From: Mesorhizobium sp.
GTDB taxonomy: Bacteria > Pseudomonadota > Alphaproteobacteria > Rhizobiales > Rhizobiaceae
Direction: 5' to 3'
NCBI RefSeq assembly: GCF_016793485.1
Contig: NZ_JAEULZ010000023.1
Coordinates: forward strand, 1 to 64,000
DNA: 64,000 nt
Shown: positions 33,651 through 42,035 of the stretch, piece by piece
Layout of the letters: every line of letters begins with the position of its first letter
How positions within the stretch are numbered: position 1 is the stretch's first letter
Program-made: the position numbers and the translations under genes
Notes under the pieces: model-generated
Databases searched by the model: none
The model's input: the letters and a program-made list of their open reading frames with translations, nothing else
Told to the model about the DNA's origin: nothing

Positions 33651-34646
33651 TCAGGCGTCCAGGTCGGCCAGATGGCGCTTGGCTGCCTCGCTTATCGTCT
33701 CTGTTTCGGCCTTCGACAGGCGGATACGCCCCGCCCCGGCATTCTCCCTCGCCTGCTCCGGATTGCGCGCGCCGCAAAGCGCGAACGTGATGCCCGGCTG
33801 CTGTATGGTCCACGCGATCACCAGCTGCGCTGGCGTCGCGCCATGCGCCTCGGCTAGCGGCGCGATGTCGTCCATCAGCCGCGCCACCTTCTCGCGGTTA
33901 GCCTTCGAGAAACGCGGATTGTCCTTACGCTGGTCATCTCCTGAAAAGACCCGGTCTGCGCCGATCTTGCCCGACAGCAACCCCAGCGCCAGCGACGAAT
34001 AGCTCAGCGTCGAGATACTGTTATCCCGCGCGATCGGCAGCAGCGTCGTCTCGATGTCGCGCTTCACCATGGAATATTCTTCCTGGATGGCATCGAGCCC
34101 GCCGACCGACACATAGCTTTCTAGGTCTGATATCGAGAGATTGCTCGCACCGATCGACCGGATCTTGCCCTGCGCCTTCAGCTTCGACAGCGCCTCCATC
34201 GTCTCGGCAATCGGCGTCGTCGAATCCTGCCAATGCGTGATGTAATGGTCGATGGTGTCCGTCCCGAGCCGCTTCAGGCTCTGTTCGATCTCATGGACGA
34301 TCGAGTCCGCGCCAAGATAACGATGCACCGGCCGGCCGTCATAGTCGAAGAAGTGATTGCCCCTGGTCGTATGCCACACCAGTCCGCATTTCGTCGCCAG
34401 CACGACCTTGTCGCGCCGTCCCTTGATCGCCTTGCCGACGATCGCCTCGGCCACTCCCTGCCCGTAGGCTGGAGCCGTGTCGATCAGACTGATCCCTTCA
34501 TCGATCGAGGCCTGGATTGCCGCGATCGATTTCGCCTCGTCCGTCCCGCCCCACATCCAGCCTCCGATGGCCCAAGTGCCGAGCCCTATGGCTGACGCCT
34601 GCACGCCGGACGAGCCGATCTCGCGGACGAGCATTTCATGCGACAT
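33651..34646 (-). CDS. Aldo/keto reductase
   Basis: A 331-aa NAD(P)H-dependent reductase with an (alpha/beta)8 fold. The catalytic tetrad is visible as Asp and Tyr in DTAPAYGQG, Lys in VLATKCGL and His in DHYITHWQDS. SIGASNLSISDLESY and QEEYSMVKRDIE are typical for the AKR5/11-like group. The start overlaps the end of the SorC-type regulator gene by 11 bp, so both are in the same transcript. It may reduce an aldose or ketose intermediate. Confidence 0.92.
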   Translation of the reverse strand: MSHEMLVREIGSSGVQASAIGLGTWAIGGWMWGGTDEAKSIAAIQASIDEGISLIDTAPAYGQGVAEAIVGKAIKGRRDKVVLATKCGLVWHTTRGNHFFDYDGRPVHRYLGADSIVHEIEQSLKRLGTDTIDHYITHWQDSTTPIAETMEALSKLKAQGKIRSIGASNLSISDLESYVSVGGLDAIQEEYSMVKRDIETTLLPIARDNSISTLSYSSLALGLLSGKIGADRVFSGDDQRKDNPRFSKANREKVARLMDDIAPLAEAHGATPAQLVIAWTIQQPGITFALCGARNPEQARENAGAGRIRLSKAETETISEAAKRHLADLDA

Positions 34647-35616
34647 CTTGCAAATTCTCCATGGCGTCCAGCACGGCGCCTGCGGTCTCTTCGTCGACGA
34701 CGAGCGAGTCGAGGAAGCGGCCGCTCAGCACTGCGCGGATCGGCAGCACCTTCTCCGCGCCGGCAGCGACCCCGATCGTGTGGCGGCACTGCGAAAGCTC
34801 GTCGGGCTCCAGCGCCACCAGCCTTGAATTCAGCGGATAGTCGCCCACCGTCCCATCCTCGCGAATAAGATGCGCCAGGAACTCGCCGCGCACCCCGCTC
34901 TTGACGAGAAACTGGCGGTCCGGATTGGGCATGGGATGCAGGTCGTAATAGCTCGAACCCGGCGTCAGGATCGAGCCGATGCCGGTCAGCGCCACTGACG
35001 CCTTGCGCGCGAGGTCGAACACCTCCTTCACCGAGCCCATCTCCATCAGCATGTCGCGCTGCTCGCGGCTTTCGGCGAAGAGCGGCGCATGCACCAGCAT
35101 GCTCCTTCCGCCCAGCCGCTCCGCCAGCCGCGAGGCGAGATGGTTGACGTCCGTGTAGAACTTGCCCTGCACGCCGCCGGTCAGCGGCACGACGGTCACG
35201 TCGAATGCCCGCTCCGGCTCAAGCGCTTCCACCACCGCGCTCACTGCCTTGCCGCCCGTGATGGCGATGACATCGCCGTCGCGCAGCGTCTCGAGCAACT
35301 GGTTGCCCGCCGCGCGACCGACCTGCTTCAGCGTCGTCTCCGGGCTGCCGGAGACCGTGGGCGCCACCACCGCGCTGGCGAGGCCAGCCTTTTCCTTCAA
35401 ACGCTTTTCGAGCTCGACAAGCCGCTGGAACGGGCTCTCGATGGCGATCTTGACCATGCCGAGCTTGCGGCCTTGCGTGATCAGCCGGTTGACCTTCGAG
35501 GTCGACAGGTTGAGCGTCAAGGCGATGTCGGCCTGCTTCATGCCGTCCATGAAATGCAGCACGCACACCGTGTAGATCTGCCTGATCGATTCGAAGTCTT
35601 CTTTACGTTCAGCCAT
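34636..35616 (-). CDS. SorC/DeoR-family sugar-responsive transcriptional regulator
   Basis: The 326-aa regulator has an N-terminal HTH (about 15-60: HFMDGMKQADIALTLNLSTSKVNRLITQGRKLGMVKI) and a C-terminal sugar-phosphate-binding domain of the SorC type (about 65-326; GDVIAITGGKAVSAVVEALEPE, VPLTGGVQGKFYTDVNHLA). SorC proteins include EryD of erythritol operons. The gene is embedded between the ABC permease and the aldo/keto reductase genes, so it probably regulates its own operon from the region upstream of the binding-protein gene. Confidence 0.92.
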   Translation of the reverse strand: MAERKEDFESIRQIYTVCVLHFMDGMKQADIALTLNLSTSKVNRLITQGRKLGMVKIAIESPFQRLVELEKRLKEKAGLASAVVAPTVSGSPETTLKQVGRAAGNQLLETLRDGDVIAITGGKAVSAVVEALEPERAFDVTVVPLTGGVQGKFYTDVNHLASRLAERLGGRSMLVHAPLFAESREQRDMLMEMGSVKEVFDLARKASVALTGIGSILTPGSSYYDLHPMPNPDRQFLVKSGVRGEFLAHLIREDGTVGDYPLNSRLVALEPDELSQCRHTIGVAAGAEKVLPIRAVLSGRFLDSLVVDEETAGAVLDAMENLQDVA

Positions 35617-35631
35617 CTCAGTCGGTTCCGG

Positions 35632-36654
35632 TCAGCCGCGACGCTTGTTGAGGTAGTGGTCGATCGTCACCGCGGTCAGCAGGATCGACCCGCGGATGAT
35701 GTCCTGCCAGTAGACCGACACGTCAAGCAGGGCGAGCGAACTTGATACGACCGAAAGCAGGATGGTCCCCAGGATCGCGCCGAAAATCGTGCCCGAACCG
35801 CCAGAAAGGCTCGCCCCGCCGATCACCGCCGCCGCGATGACGTTCAGTTCCATGCCGATGCCGAAGGTTGGCTGCGCCGATCCGAAGCGGGCCATGTAGA
35901 TGATGCCGGCGACGCCGCAGAGCGCCGAGCACAGCGTCGTGGTCAGGAAAACGACCTTCTTGGTGCGGATGCCCGAATAGGCCGCCGCCTTCTCGTTGCT
36001 GCCCGTGTAGAACACCTTGCGGAAGATGGTTGTGCGTCGAAGCAGGAAATCGAATACGACCACCACCACCACGAAGATGATGATGACCACCGGGATGACC
36101 CCGATAGATCCCTGCCCGATGAACTTGAATTCCGGCGGCAGCGTGTAGAGGCCGAGCGGCCGCCCTCCTGTGCCCAGCAGGCAGAGCCCGCGCGCGATCA
36201 CCATCACCGCCAGCGACACGATGAAATGATGCAGCCCAACCCGGGTGACGAAGAAGCCCATGCCCGCACCGATGGCCGTGCAGGCCGCGATCGCGATGCC
36301 TGATGCGATCCACGGATCGACGCCGTTCAGGAACAGCAGCCCCGCGATCACCATCGCCAGCGCCGTCACAGAACCGACGGAGAGGTCGATGCCGCCAGAA
36401 ATCAGCAATATCGTCATGCCAACGACGACGATGCCTTCCACCGCGAACGCCATCGCCATGGCGCGCAGATTGTTCCAGGTCAGGAAGTAGGGCGAGGCGA
36501 AGGACATCGCGATGAACAGCGCGAGGATGATCAGGATCAGGCCCGTCTCGCGCATCCGCAGCAGCTGCTTAACGCCGCCCATCAGCCCGACGGATGCGGG
36601 GCGTACCTTGGCCGAAGGCGTCGCTATCGATGTCATGGTTTCCTCCGTCTTCAT
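35632..36654 (-). CDS. CUT2 (ribose-type) ABC transporter permease
   Basis: A 340-aa permease of the RbsC family with eight to ten hydrophobic helices. Typical segments: [32 protein letters not shown] and [36 protein letters not shown], then [41 protein letters not shown]. The start overlaps the ATPase gene by 4 bp. It forms the membrane channel with the ATPase 36651-38183 and binding protein 38259-39278. Confidence 0.94.
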   Translation of the reverse strand: MKTEETMTSIATPSAKVRPASVGLMGGVKQLLRMRETGLILIILALFIAMSFASPYFLTWNNLRAMAMAFAVEGIVVVGMTILLISGGIDLSVGSVTALAMVIAGLLFLNGVDPWIASGIAIAACTAIGAGMGFFVTRVGLHHFIVSLAVMVIARGLCLLGTGGRPLGLYTLPPEFKFIGQGSIGVIPVVIIIFVVVVVVFDFLLRRTTIFRKVFYTGSNEKAAAYSGIRTKKVVFLTTTLCSALCGVAGIIYMARFGSAQPTFGIGMELNVIAAAVIGGASLSGGSGTIFGAILGTILLSVVSSSLALLDVSVYWQDIIRGSILLTAVTIDHYLNKRRG

Positions 36655-38183
36655 GACGCCAGCGCCCGTTCCTCGCCAATGGAAGCCAGGTACATGATCC
36701 TGTCCTCCGTCATTTCGTCGCCGCTCACCTCTCCCGAAATGCGTCCTTCGCGCACGACCAGAACGCGGTCGCAGACGCCGATCAGCTCAGGCAGTTCGGA
36801 GGAGATGACGATGATGCCCACGCCGCCCCGCGCGAGATCGCGCAGGATGCGGTGGATCTCGGCCTTGGCCCCGACATCCACGCCACGCGTCGGCTCATCT
36901 AGGAAGATGACCTTCGGATTGACCGACAGCATCTTGGCGATCGCCACCTTCTGCTGGTTGCCGCCTGACAACGCCGATACCGGCTGACCGACATGCGCGC
37001 ATTTGAGGTTCAGGCGGCTGCCCAAGAGCTCCGCCTGTGCGGTTTCCCGTTGCTCGTCGATGATACCGAGTCGCGACGCCACCTGCTCGACCGAAAGTGC
37101 GGCCACGTTCGATGCGATCGACATGTCCAGGAAAAGCCCGTCGCCCTTGCGATCCTCGGAGAGATAGACGATGCCCTCGCTGATACTGTCGCCGTAGTGC
37201 GCGATCTGGAGCGGCTGCCCGTGCAGCCTGACCTCGCCCGTGACCTCTCCTTCCAACCGGCAGATGCCCTTGACGATCTCGCTGCGCCCCGCGCCGATCA
37301 ATCCGGCAAGCCCAAGGATTTCGCCCTTGCGGAGCTGGAAGGAAATGTCGCGAAAACGTGTGCGTTCGGTCAGGTTGCGCACGTCGAGGATAATCTCGTC
37401 CGAGCGCTCGTTGTCGCCAAGCTTGGCCGGATAGAGATTGTCGATCACACGGCCGACCATGGCGCTCACGACCTCGCCAGGTGTCGTCTCCGCCACGTTC
37501 TTCGTGGCAATGTACTGACCATCGCGCAACACCGTCACGCGGTCGCAATTCTGAAAAATCTCCACCATCCGGTGCGAGATGTAGATGATCGAGATGCCTT
37601 GGCTCGCGAGCTTGCGCATGATGCCGAACAGGATCTGCGCCTCGCGCTCCGTCAGCGCCGCTGTCGGCTCGTCCAGGATGAGCACCCGGCAGTCGAGCGT
37701 CAAAGCCTTGGCGATCTCCACCAGTTGCTGCTGCGAGATCGAGAGGGTGCGCACCAGCACCGACGGATCGATGTCGCCCAGCTGGCCGAGGATTTCGCCG
37801 GCCTTCCGCTCCAGCGTCGCGTAGTCCATCAGCAGCGAACGGGTGGTGTTGGTCACAGACATGAAGATGTTCTCGGCGACAGACACGTCCGGGCAGAGTG
37901 CGATTTCCTGATGCACGAAGCCGATGCCCAGTTGCTGCGCCATCGCCGGCGACGTGATGCTGACCGGCTTGCCGTCCAGCAGCATCGACCCTCCGTCGGG
38001 CCTGTGGATGCCGTCGATGATGTTCATCAGCGTCGATTTGCCCGCGCCGTTCTCGCCGGCGATCGCGTGGATTTCCCCGCGCCTCAGTTCGAAGTCGACG
38101 CCGCGCAGCGCCTTCACCGGACCGAACGACTTGGTGAGACCGGTGATCTTCAGGATCGGGTCGTTTTCAGCGTGCCCGGACAT
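36651..38183 (-). CDS. CUT2 (ribose-type) ABC transporter ATPase, duplicated
   Basis: The 510-aa protein contains two fused ABC ATPase halves, as in RbsA. The first has Walker [10 protein letters not shown], signature [15 protein letters not shown] and Walker [12 protein letters not shown]. The second has GLIGAGRSE, a degenerate P-loop normal for this family, [15 protein letters not shown] and [16 protein letters not shown]. It lies 75 bp downstream of the binding-protein gene, after a strong hairpin, and overlaps the permease gene by 4 bp. Confidence 0.95.
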   Translation of the reverse strand: MSGHAENDPILKITGLTKSFGPVKALRGVDFELRRGEIHAIAGENGAGKSTLMNIIDGIHRPDGGSMLLDGKPVSITSPAMAQQLGIGFVHQEIALCPDVSVAENIFMSVTNTTRSLLMDYATLERKAGEILGQLGDIDPSVLVRTLSISQQQLVEIAKALTLDCRVLILDEPTAALTEREAQILFGIMRKLASQGISIIYISHRMVEIFQNCDRVTVLRDGQYIATKNVAETTPGEVVSAMVGRVIDNLYPAKLGDNERSDEIILDVRNLTERTRFRDISFQLRKGEILGLAGLIGAGRSEIVKGICRLEGEVTGEVRLHGQPLQIAHYGDSISEGIVYLSEDRKGDGLFLDMSIASNVAALSVEQVASRLGIIDEQRETAQAELLGSRLNLKCAHVGQPVSALSGGNQQKVAIAKMLSVNPKVIFLDEPTRGVDVGAKAEIHRILRDLARGGVGIIVISSELPELIGVCDRVLVVREGRISGEVSGDEMTEDRIMYLASIGEERALAS

Positions 38184-38214
38184 GCCGCTAGCCCTGCATT
38201 CAATTGAAACTGGT

Positions 38215-38241
38215 GCCCGCGCCGCCTTAGACGGCGCGGGC
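38215..38241 (-). terminator. Hairpin between binding-protein and ATPase genes
   Basis: GCCCGCGCCG (38215-38224) and CGGCGCGGGC (38232-38241) form a perfect 10-bp stem with a 7-nt loop, 17 bp after the binding-protein stop on the minus strand. No T-run follows, so it is likely a partial terminator or message-stabilising stem. Confidence 0.55.
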
Positions 38242-38258
38242 CTTGGCGCTTCCCGGGT

Positions 38259-39278
38259 TTAGCTCGGGTCGCGGCCTTCCATGTACTTGTTCAGGTCGAA
38301 GGAGTCGGCGTTCTCCTTGGTGATGACGGCAAAGCCGTTGTCCACGAAGGGAATCTGCATCGGGTTGTAGCCGGACACCTTGTAGTCGTTGAACGGATCG
38401 AACAGGTCCGGATGTGCGCCGAGGAAGGTGGCGATGAAGCCCATGTAGCCCTGCACGCCCTGGTTCGGGTTCAGCGCCATGTGGATGTTGCCGGCCTTGA
38501 TGTGTTCCAGCGTCGCGGGCGTGACGTCGGCGTGAATGATCAGCACGTCGGCCTTCGCTTCGAGAACGGCGGTCACCGCACCCTCGGCCGAGCCTGCCTC
38601 CGGAATCCACAGCGCCTTCAGGTTCGGATTGGCCTGCAGGATCGAAGCCGTCGCCTTGTAGGCTGCGTTCGAATCCTGGTTGGTCGCCTGCCGGCCGACG
38701 AGCTTCATGTTCGGGTAGTTCTTGCCCATGTAGTCGATCAGCGCGGTGACGCGCAGGTCGTGGTTGCTCTGGCCGGGATTCTCCAGCACCGCATATTCCG
38801 CGCTGTCGCCGACCTGCTTGACGATCTCCTCGGCCGCGAACTTCGCTTCCGCGAGGTTGTCCGAAGTGACGTAGGCGGTGCGCTTCGACTTCGGCGAGTC
38901 CGCTGCGAAGGTTGTGACGCTCACGCCATTGGCGATCGCCTGGTTGATCGGCTCGATGAAGGGATCCGACTGCATCGGATGCAGCAGGACGCCCGCCGGG
39001 TTCTTGACCAGATCCTGCTCGAAGGATGCGATCTGCTTGGTGATGTCGTAATCGGGCGTACCCGAGAAGACCGTCTCGCAGCCCATCGCCTCGGCCGCTT
39101 GCTTGAAGCCCTGGTAGACAGGCACCCAATAGGGATGCGCCGACACCATGACGTTCATCACGTAGGTTTCGCCCGGCTTGCACTGGAACTTGCTCTGCGC
39201 GTCTGCGGCATTCGTCGAAACGAGCGCAGCAGTCATCGTCGCCGCGGCCATGGCCCCGGCCCATCCAAACTTTTTCAT
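38259..39278 (-). CDS. Periplasmic sugar-binding protein of the CUT2 ABC transporter
   Basis: A 339-aa periplasmic protein of the ribose/galactose-binding type. ATG 39278 is chosen because GGAGGAGAAC precedes it and a clean signal peptide follows (MKKFGWAGAMAAATMTAALVS, cleavage near AADAQ); the longer frame upstream lacks these. Fold elements: YVMNVMVSAHPYWVPVYQGFKQAAEAMGCE, DLVKNPAGVLLHPMQSDPFIEPINQAIANGV and VTAVLEAKADVLIIHADVTP. It is the first gene of the nine-gene operon and, with the hairpin behind it, probably the most abundant product. Confidence 0.93.
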   Translation of the reverse strand: MKKFGWAGAMAAATMTAALVSTNAADAQSKFQCKPGETYVMNVMVSAHPYWVPVYQGFKQAAEAMGCETVFSGTPDYDITKQIASFEQDLVKNPAGVLLHPMQSDPFIEPINQAIANGVSVTTFAADSPKSKRTAYVTSDNLAEAKFAAEEIVKQVGDSAEYAVLENPGQSNHDLRVTALIDYMGKNYPNMKLVGRQATNQDSNAAYKATASILQANPNLKALWIPEAGSAEGAVTAVLEAKADVLIIHADVTPATLEHIKAGNIHMALNPNQGVQGYMGFIATFLGAHPDLFDPFNDYKVSGYNPMQIPFVDNGFAVITKENADSFDLNKYMEGRDPS

Positions 39279-39360
39279 GTTCTCCTCCGCTTTGGACTCC
39301 TGCCCTCGCGATCGACGCTGACAGCCTTTCGGTGCGAATGCAAGAAATTTCACATTGCGA

Positions 39361-39448
39361 ATTTTATCGCAACGCGGCGGATAAAATCGCACGCCCGACG
39401 ATCTGTCAATCGGCTCGGTACAAAAATCATAGTATGAAATTTATTTCA
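39361..39448. promoter_or_regulatory. Candidate operator region of the SorC-regulated operon
   Basis: Upstream of the binding-protein gene are two inverted repeats: ATTTTATC (39361-39368) with GATAAAAT (39380-39387), and TGAAAT-TT-ATTTCA (39435-39448). The surroundings are clearly more AT-rich than the genes. They are candidate sites for the operon's SorC-type regulator or its promoter. The remaining part of 39279-39558 shows nothing else. Confidence 0.4.
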
Positions 39449-39558
39449 TTGCAGAGTCGGCTCGGGGATTTGCATGGGGCGGGAAAATTCGCCATCCTGC
39501 GCAAGAAGATTGGACTCAGCGCTGGTTCAGCCGGCTCGCAACACCCGACCGCCGTGAC

Positions 39559-39918
39559 ATGACCCGCAACGCCCACCCGCGCCTGAAAAGATTTCTGCCC
39601 GCAATCCCTGCAGCGCGTTGGCTGTTTTTATGTCTGGTCGTCTCTGGCTGCTCACAGAGTTTGCGGCCGGTGGATGCTTCCGACTACGCGACGATGAACT
39701 GCATCGAACTCAACGAACTGATGAGCCGGGTATCGGCGGAACTGTCGCGAACGGCCATCAACCGGGGAAATGTCGAACGTACCGACATCCCGACATGGGT
39801 GCTCGGAGGCAGGAAGGTCGCCTCGAAGATCGTCGACCGGCAGACTGCGAGAATAGAGCACCTCCGCGAACAGGAGCGCGCAATCGCCGCAGCCAGATTG
39901 CAGAAATGCGGACGCTAG
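39559..39918 (+). CDS. Small lipoprotein of unknown function
   Basis: The 119-aa protein has a basic N-terminus, a hydrophobic stretch (WLFLCLVVSGC) and a lipobox-like VSGC, so it is probably lipidated at Cys31. The mature part contains NCIELNELMSRVSAELSRTAINRGN, two further cysteines (NCIEL and LQKCGR) and a C-terminal helix (TARIEHLREQERAIAAARLQ). No family recognised. It lies alone between the divergent sugar operon and the sulfonate-type operon, about 86 bp before the latter. Confidence 0.75.
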   Translation: MTRNAHPRLKRFLPAIPAARWLFLCLVVSGCSQSLRPVDASDYATMNCIELNELMSRVSAELSRTAINRGNVERTDIPTWVLGGRKVASKIVDRQTARIEHLREQERAIAAARLQKCGR

Positions 39919-39968
39919 GGTTGTCGCGGCCGCAACCGCCAGACTTGTCCCTGCCCCGTCGCTGATGC

Positions 39969-39980
39969 TTGTATAGACAA
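39969..39980 (+). promoter_or_regulatory. HutC-type operator 1
   Basis: TTGTATAGACAA fits the pseudo-palindrome TTGTNTANACAA recognised by HutC-like GntR proteins. It ends 24 bp upstream of the SDR start at 40005. A second copy with one mismatch lies at 40823-40834, and the HutC-like regulator gene closes the same operon. Confidence 0.6.
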
Positions 39981-40004
39981 CAGCGGTACACGACGAGGCT
40001 AGGC

Positions 40005-40781
40005 ATGCAGGACGTTTCCCGACTCTTTTCCCTTTCGGGCCGAAAGGCTGTCGTAACCGGCGCCAGCCGTGGCCTTGGTCGTGCGATCGCCGAGACCCTT
40101 GCCAGCGCGGGAGCAACCGTCGGCGTCACGGCGCGGGACCTCTCGTCGCTTGACGATACCGTCGCAGCGGTCGGCGCTACTGGCGGCAAGGCCATCCCGA
40201 TTGCGCTCGACGTCCGCGACGTCGCGGCGACCGGCATCGCGCTCCAGGCTCTCGCCGGGCAGATGGACGGCATCGACATCCTCATCAACAATGCCGGCTA
40301 CGAGGAAGTTCGCCCATCGCTCGACGTGGACGAGGCTCTGTGGGACCGCATCGTCGACACCAACCTGAAGGGTGCTTTCTTCTGCGCGCAGGCGGCCGCA
40401 AGGCTTATGGCCGGTCGCGGCTCGGGCGGCAGCATCGTCAACCTCTGCTCGCTCACCTCCTATGTCGGCATACCGACCGCAGTACCCTACGGTTCCTCGA
40501 AATCCGGCCTGCTCGGCATGACGCGCGCGCTTGCGGCCGAGTGGGCATCCGCCGGCATCCGCGTCAACGCCATCGCGCCCGGCTATTTCCGCACCGACAT
40601 GACGGAGATCTTCTACGCCGACGCCGCATGGGAGCAGGCAATGCTTGGCAAGATCCCGCTGCGCCGCTTCGGCAGGATGGAGGACCTCTCCGGCGCGATC
40701 CTTTTCCTTGCCAGCGACGCCTCAGCCTATGTCACGGGCCAGAGCATTCCAGTCGATGGAGGCATACTGGCCTCGATCTGA
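40005..40781 (+). CDS. hpsO: Short-chain dehydrogenase/reductase, HpsO-like candidate
   Basis: The 258-aa NAD(P)-dependent SDR has VVTGASRGLGRAIAETLAS as cofactor site, then DILINNAGYEE, and the catalytic Ser-Tyr-Lys in NLCSLTSYVG and PYGSSKSG. GYFRTDMTEIF and FLASDASAYVTGQSIPVDGG complete the fold. ATG 40005 is chosen because the frame upstream runs into the operator. In the 2,3-dihydroxypropane-1-sulfonate pathway HpsO is, as I recall, an SDR acting at C2; the call rests on the neighbouring HisD-like and Zn-ADH genes. Family certain, substrate inferred. Confidence 0.7.
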   Translation: MQDVSRLFSLSGRKAVVTGASRGLGRAIAETLASAGATVGVTARDLSSLDDTVAAVGATGGKAIPIALDVRDVAATGIALQALAGQMDGIDILINNAGYEEVRPSLDVDEALWDRIVDTNLKGAFFCAQAAARLMAGRGSGGSIVNLCSLTSYVGIPTAVPYGSSKSGLLGMTRALAAEWASAGIRVNAIAPGYFRTDMTEIFYADAAWEQAMLGKIPLRRFGRMEDLSGAILFLASDASAYVTGQSIPVDGGILASI

Positions 40782-40822
40782 AAAGCGGTTCGCCGGCTAT
40801 TGCCGAGGTATGTTGTACATGC

Positions 40823-40834
40823 TTGTATATACCA
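40823..40834 (+). promoter_or_regulatory. HutC-type operator 2
   Basis: TTGTATATACCA matches TTGTNTANACAA with one mismatch and lies 42 bp upstream of the ABC ATPase start. A nearby TTGTACAT (40813-40820) may extend the site. It suggests a second promoter under the same repressor between the SDR and the transporter genes. Confidence 0.5.
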
Positions 40835-40876
40835 CTCAGATGAACCTGATGCCGTTTGAAGGAATTCCTGCGCTCC

Positions 40877-42019
40877 ATGCCTGACCCGAAGGCCGACGCT
40901 CTACCGGCAGTTTCCGTCCGCGACGTGAGCATGGTCTATGATGGCCTGCACGCCGTAACGTCGGCCTCCTTCGACCTAGCCAAGGGAAGGTTCCTGACCA
41001 TTCTCGGCCCCTCTGGCTCGGGCAAGACCACGCTGCTTCGAATGATCGCCGGCTTCCTGCGTCCGACGCACGGGGAAATCTTCATCAACGGCCAGCCCGT
41101 CAGCGCGGTGCCGCCGCATAAGCGCTCGATCGGCATGGTGTTCCAGCGCCTTGCGCTCTTCCCCCACATGACGGCCGCGCAGAACGTCGCCTTTCCGCTG
41201 AAGATGCGCCGGACAGACGCCCGCCTCATCCCGGAACGGGTCGAGCGCTATCTTGATCTCGTGAAACTCGGCGGCCTCGGCGACAGGCGTCCGCATGAGC
41301 TTTCCGGTGGACAGCAGCAACGCGTCGCGATCGCGCGCGCGCTCGTCTTCGAGCCCGACCTTCTGCTGCTCGACGAACCGCTCGCCGCGCTCGACCGCAA
41401 GCTGCGCGAGGAGATGCAGCTCGAATTCCGCCGCATCCAGCGCGAGCTCGGCGTCACCACCATCAACGTCACGCATGACCAGCGCGAGGCGCTCGTCGTC
41501 TCCGACGAGGTCATCGTCATGGACGGCGGTGAAATTCGCCAGAACGCGCATCCCGTCGACACCTACCGCAAGCCGGCAAGCGCCTTCGTCGCCGGCTTCA
41601 TCGGCGTCACCAACTTCATCTCCGGATCGGTCGCAAGTGCGAGGGACGACAGCGTCGTCTTCGCGCAGAACGGCCGCGAGTTCATCGGCCGCAAGGCCCA
41701 CGGCGCAACGTCGCCGGCCCCGGGCGAAGAAGTCCGCGGCGCAATCCGCGCCGAACAGATCCGCATCGCCGGCGACAGCGCCGAGCTATCCGGTCTAGAG
41801 ACGATCCTGCCCGGCACCGTCGCGGACGTCATCTTCGAAGGCGACCGCGTCGTGTACGAGGTCGAGGTGCCGCTTTCGGGCGCCAACGTCCTGCGCGTCT
41901 TCGACCGCGACCCTGCCGGTCACAACCAGTTCGAACCGGGCGACGGCGTATCCGTCGGCTGGAACGGAGCCGACATGCACGTTTTCAACGCAAAACCGGA
42001 CGCTACAGAACGCCGGTAA
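40877..42019 (+). CDS. ABC transporter ATPase (PotA-like)
   Basis: The 380-aa ATPase of a spermidine/putrescine-type importer: Walker A GPSGSGKTT, Q-loop MVFQRLALFPHM, signature LSGGQQQRVAIARALVFEP, Walker B LLLLDEPLAALD, switch VTHDQREALVV, and a TOBE-2 C-terminal domain (about 290-375). ATG 40877 is chosen; a TTG at 40856 is in frame. It is followed 16 bp later by the binding-protein gene. In this context the ligand may be an anionic organosulfonate rather than a polyamine. Confidence 0.92.
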   Translation: MPDPKADALPAVSVRDVSMVYDGLHAVTSASFDLAKGRFLTILGPSGSGKTTLLRMIAGFLRPTHGEIFINGQPVSAVPPHKRSIGMVFQRLALFPHMTAAQNVAFPLKMRRTDARLIPERVERYLDLVKLGGLGDRRPHELSGGQQQRVAIARALVFEPDLLLLDEPLAALDRKLREEMQLEFRRIQRELGVTTINVTHDQREALVVSDEVIVMDGGEIRQNAHPVDTYRKPASAFVAGFIGVTNFISGSVASARDDSVVFAQNGREFIGRKAHGATSPAPGEEVRGAIRAEQIRIAGDSAELSGLETILPGTVADVIFEGDRVVYEVEVPLSGANVLRVFDRDPAGHNQFEPGDGVSVGWNGADMHVFNAKPDATERR

Positions 42020-42035
42020 ACCAGAGGAGAATGAC

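Noticed and set aside
34636..35616. Calling the regulator EryD and the operon an erythritol operon
   Set aside because: SorC regulator, FGGY kinase and GlpD-like enzyme resemble ery genes, but the kinase looks more like LyxK and the other ery genes are missing, so the substrate is left open.
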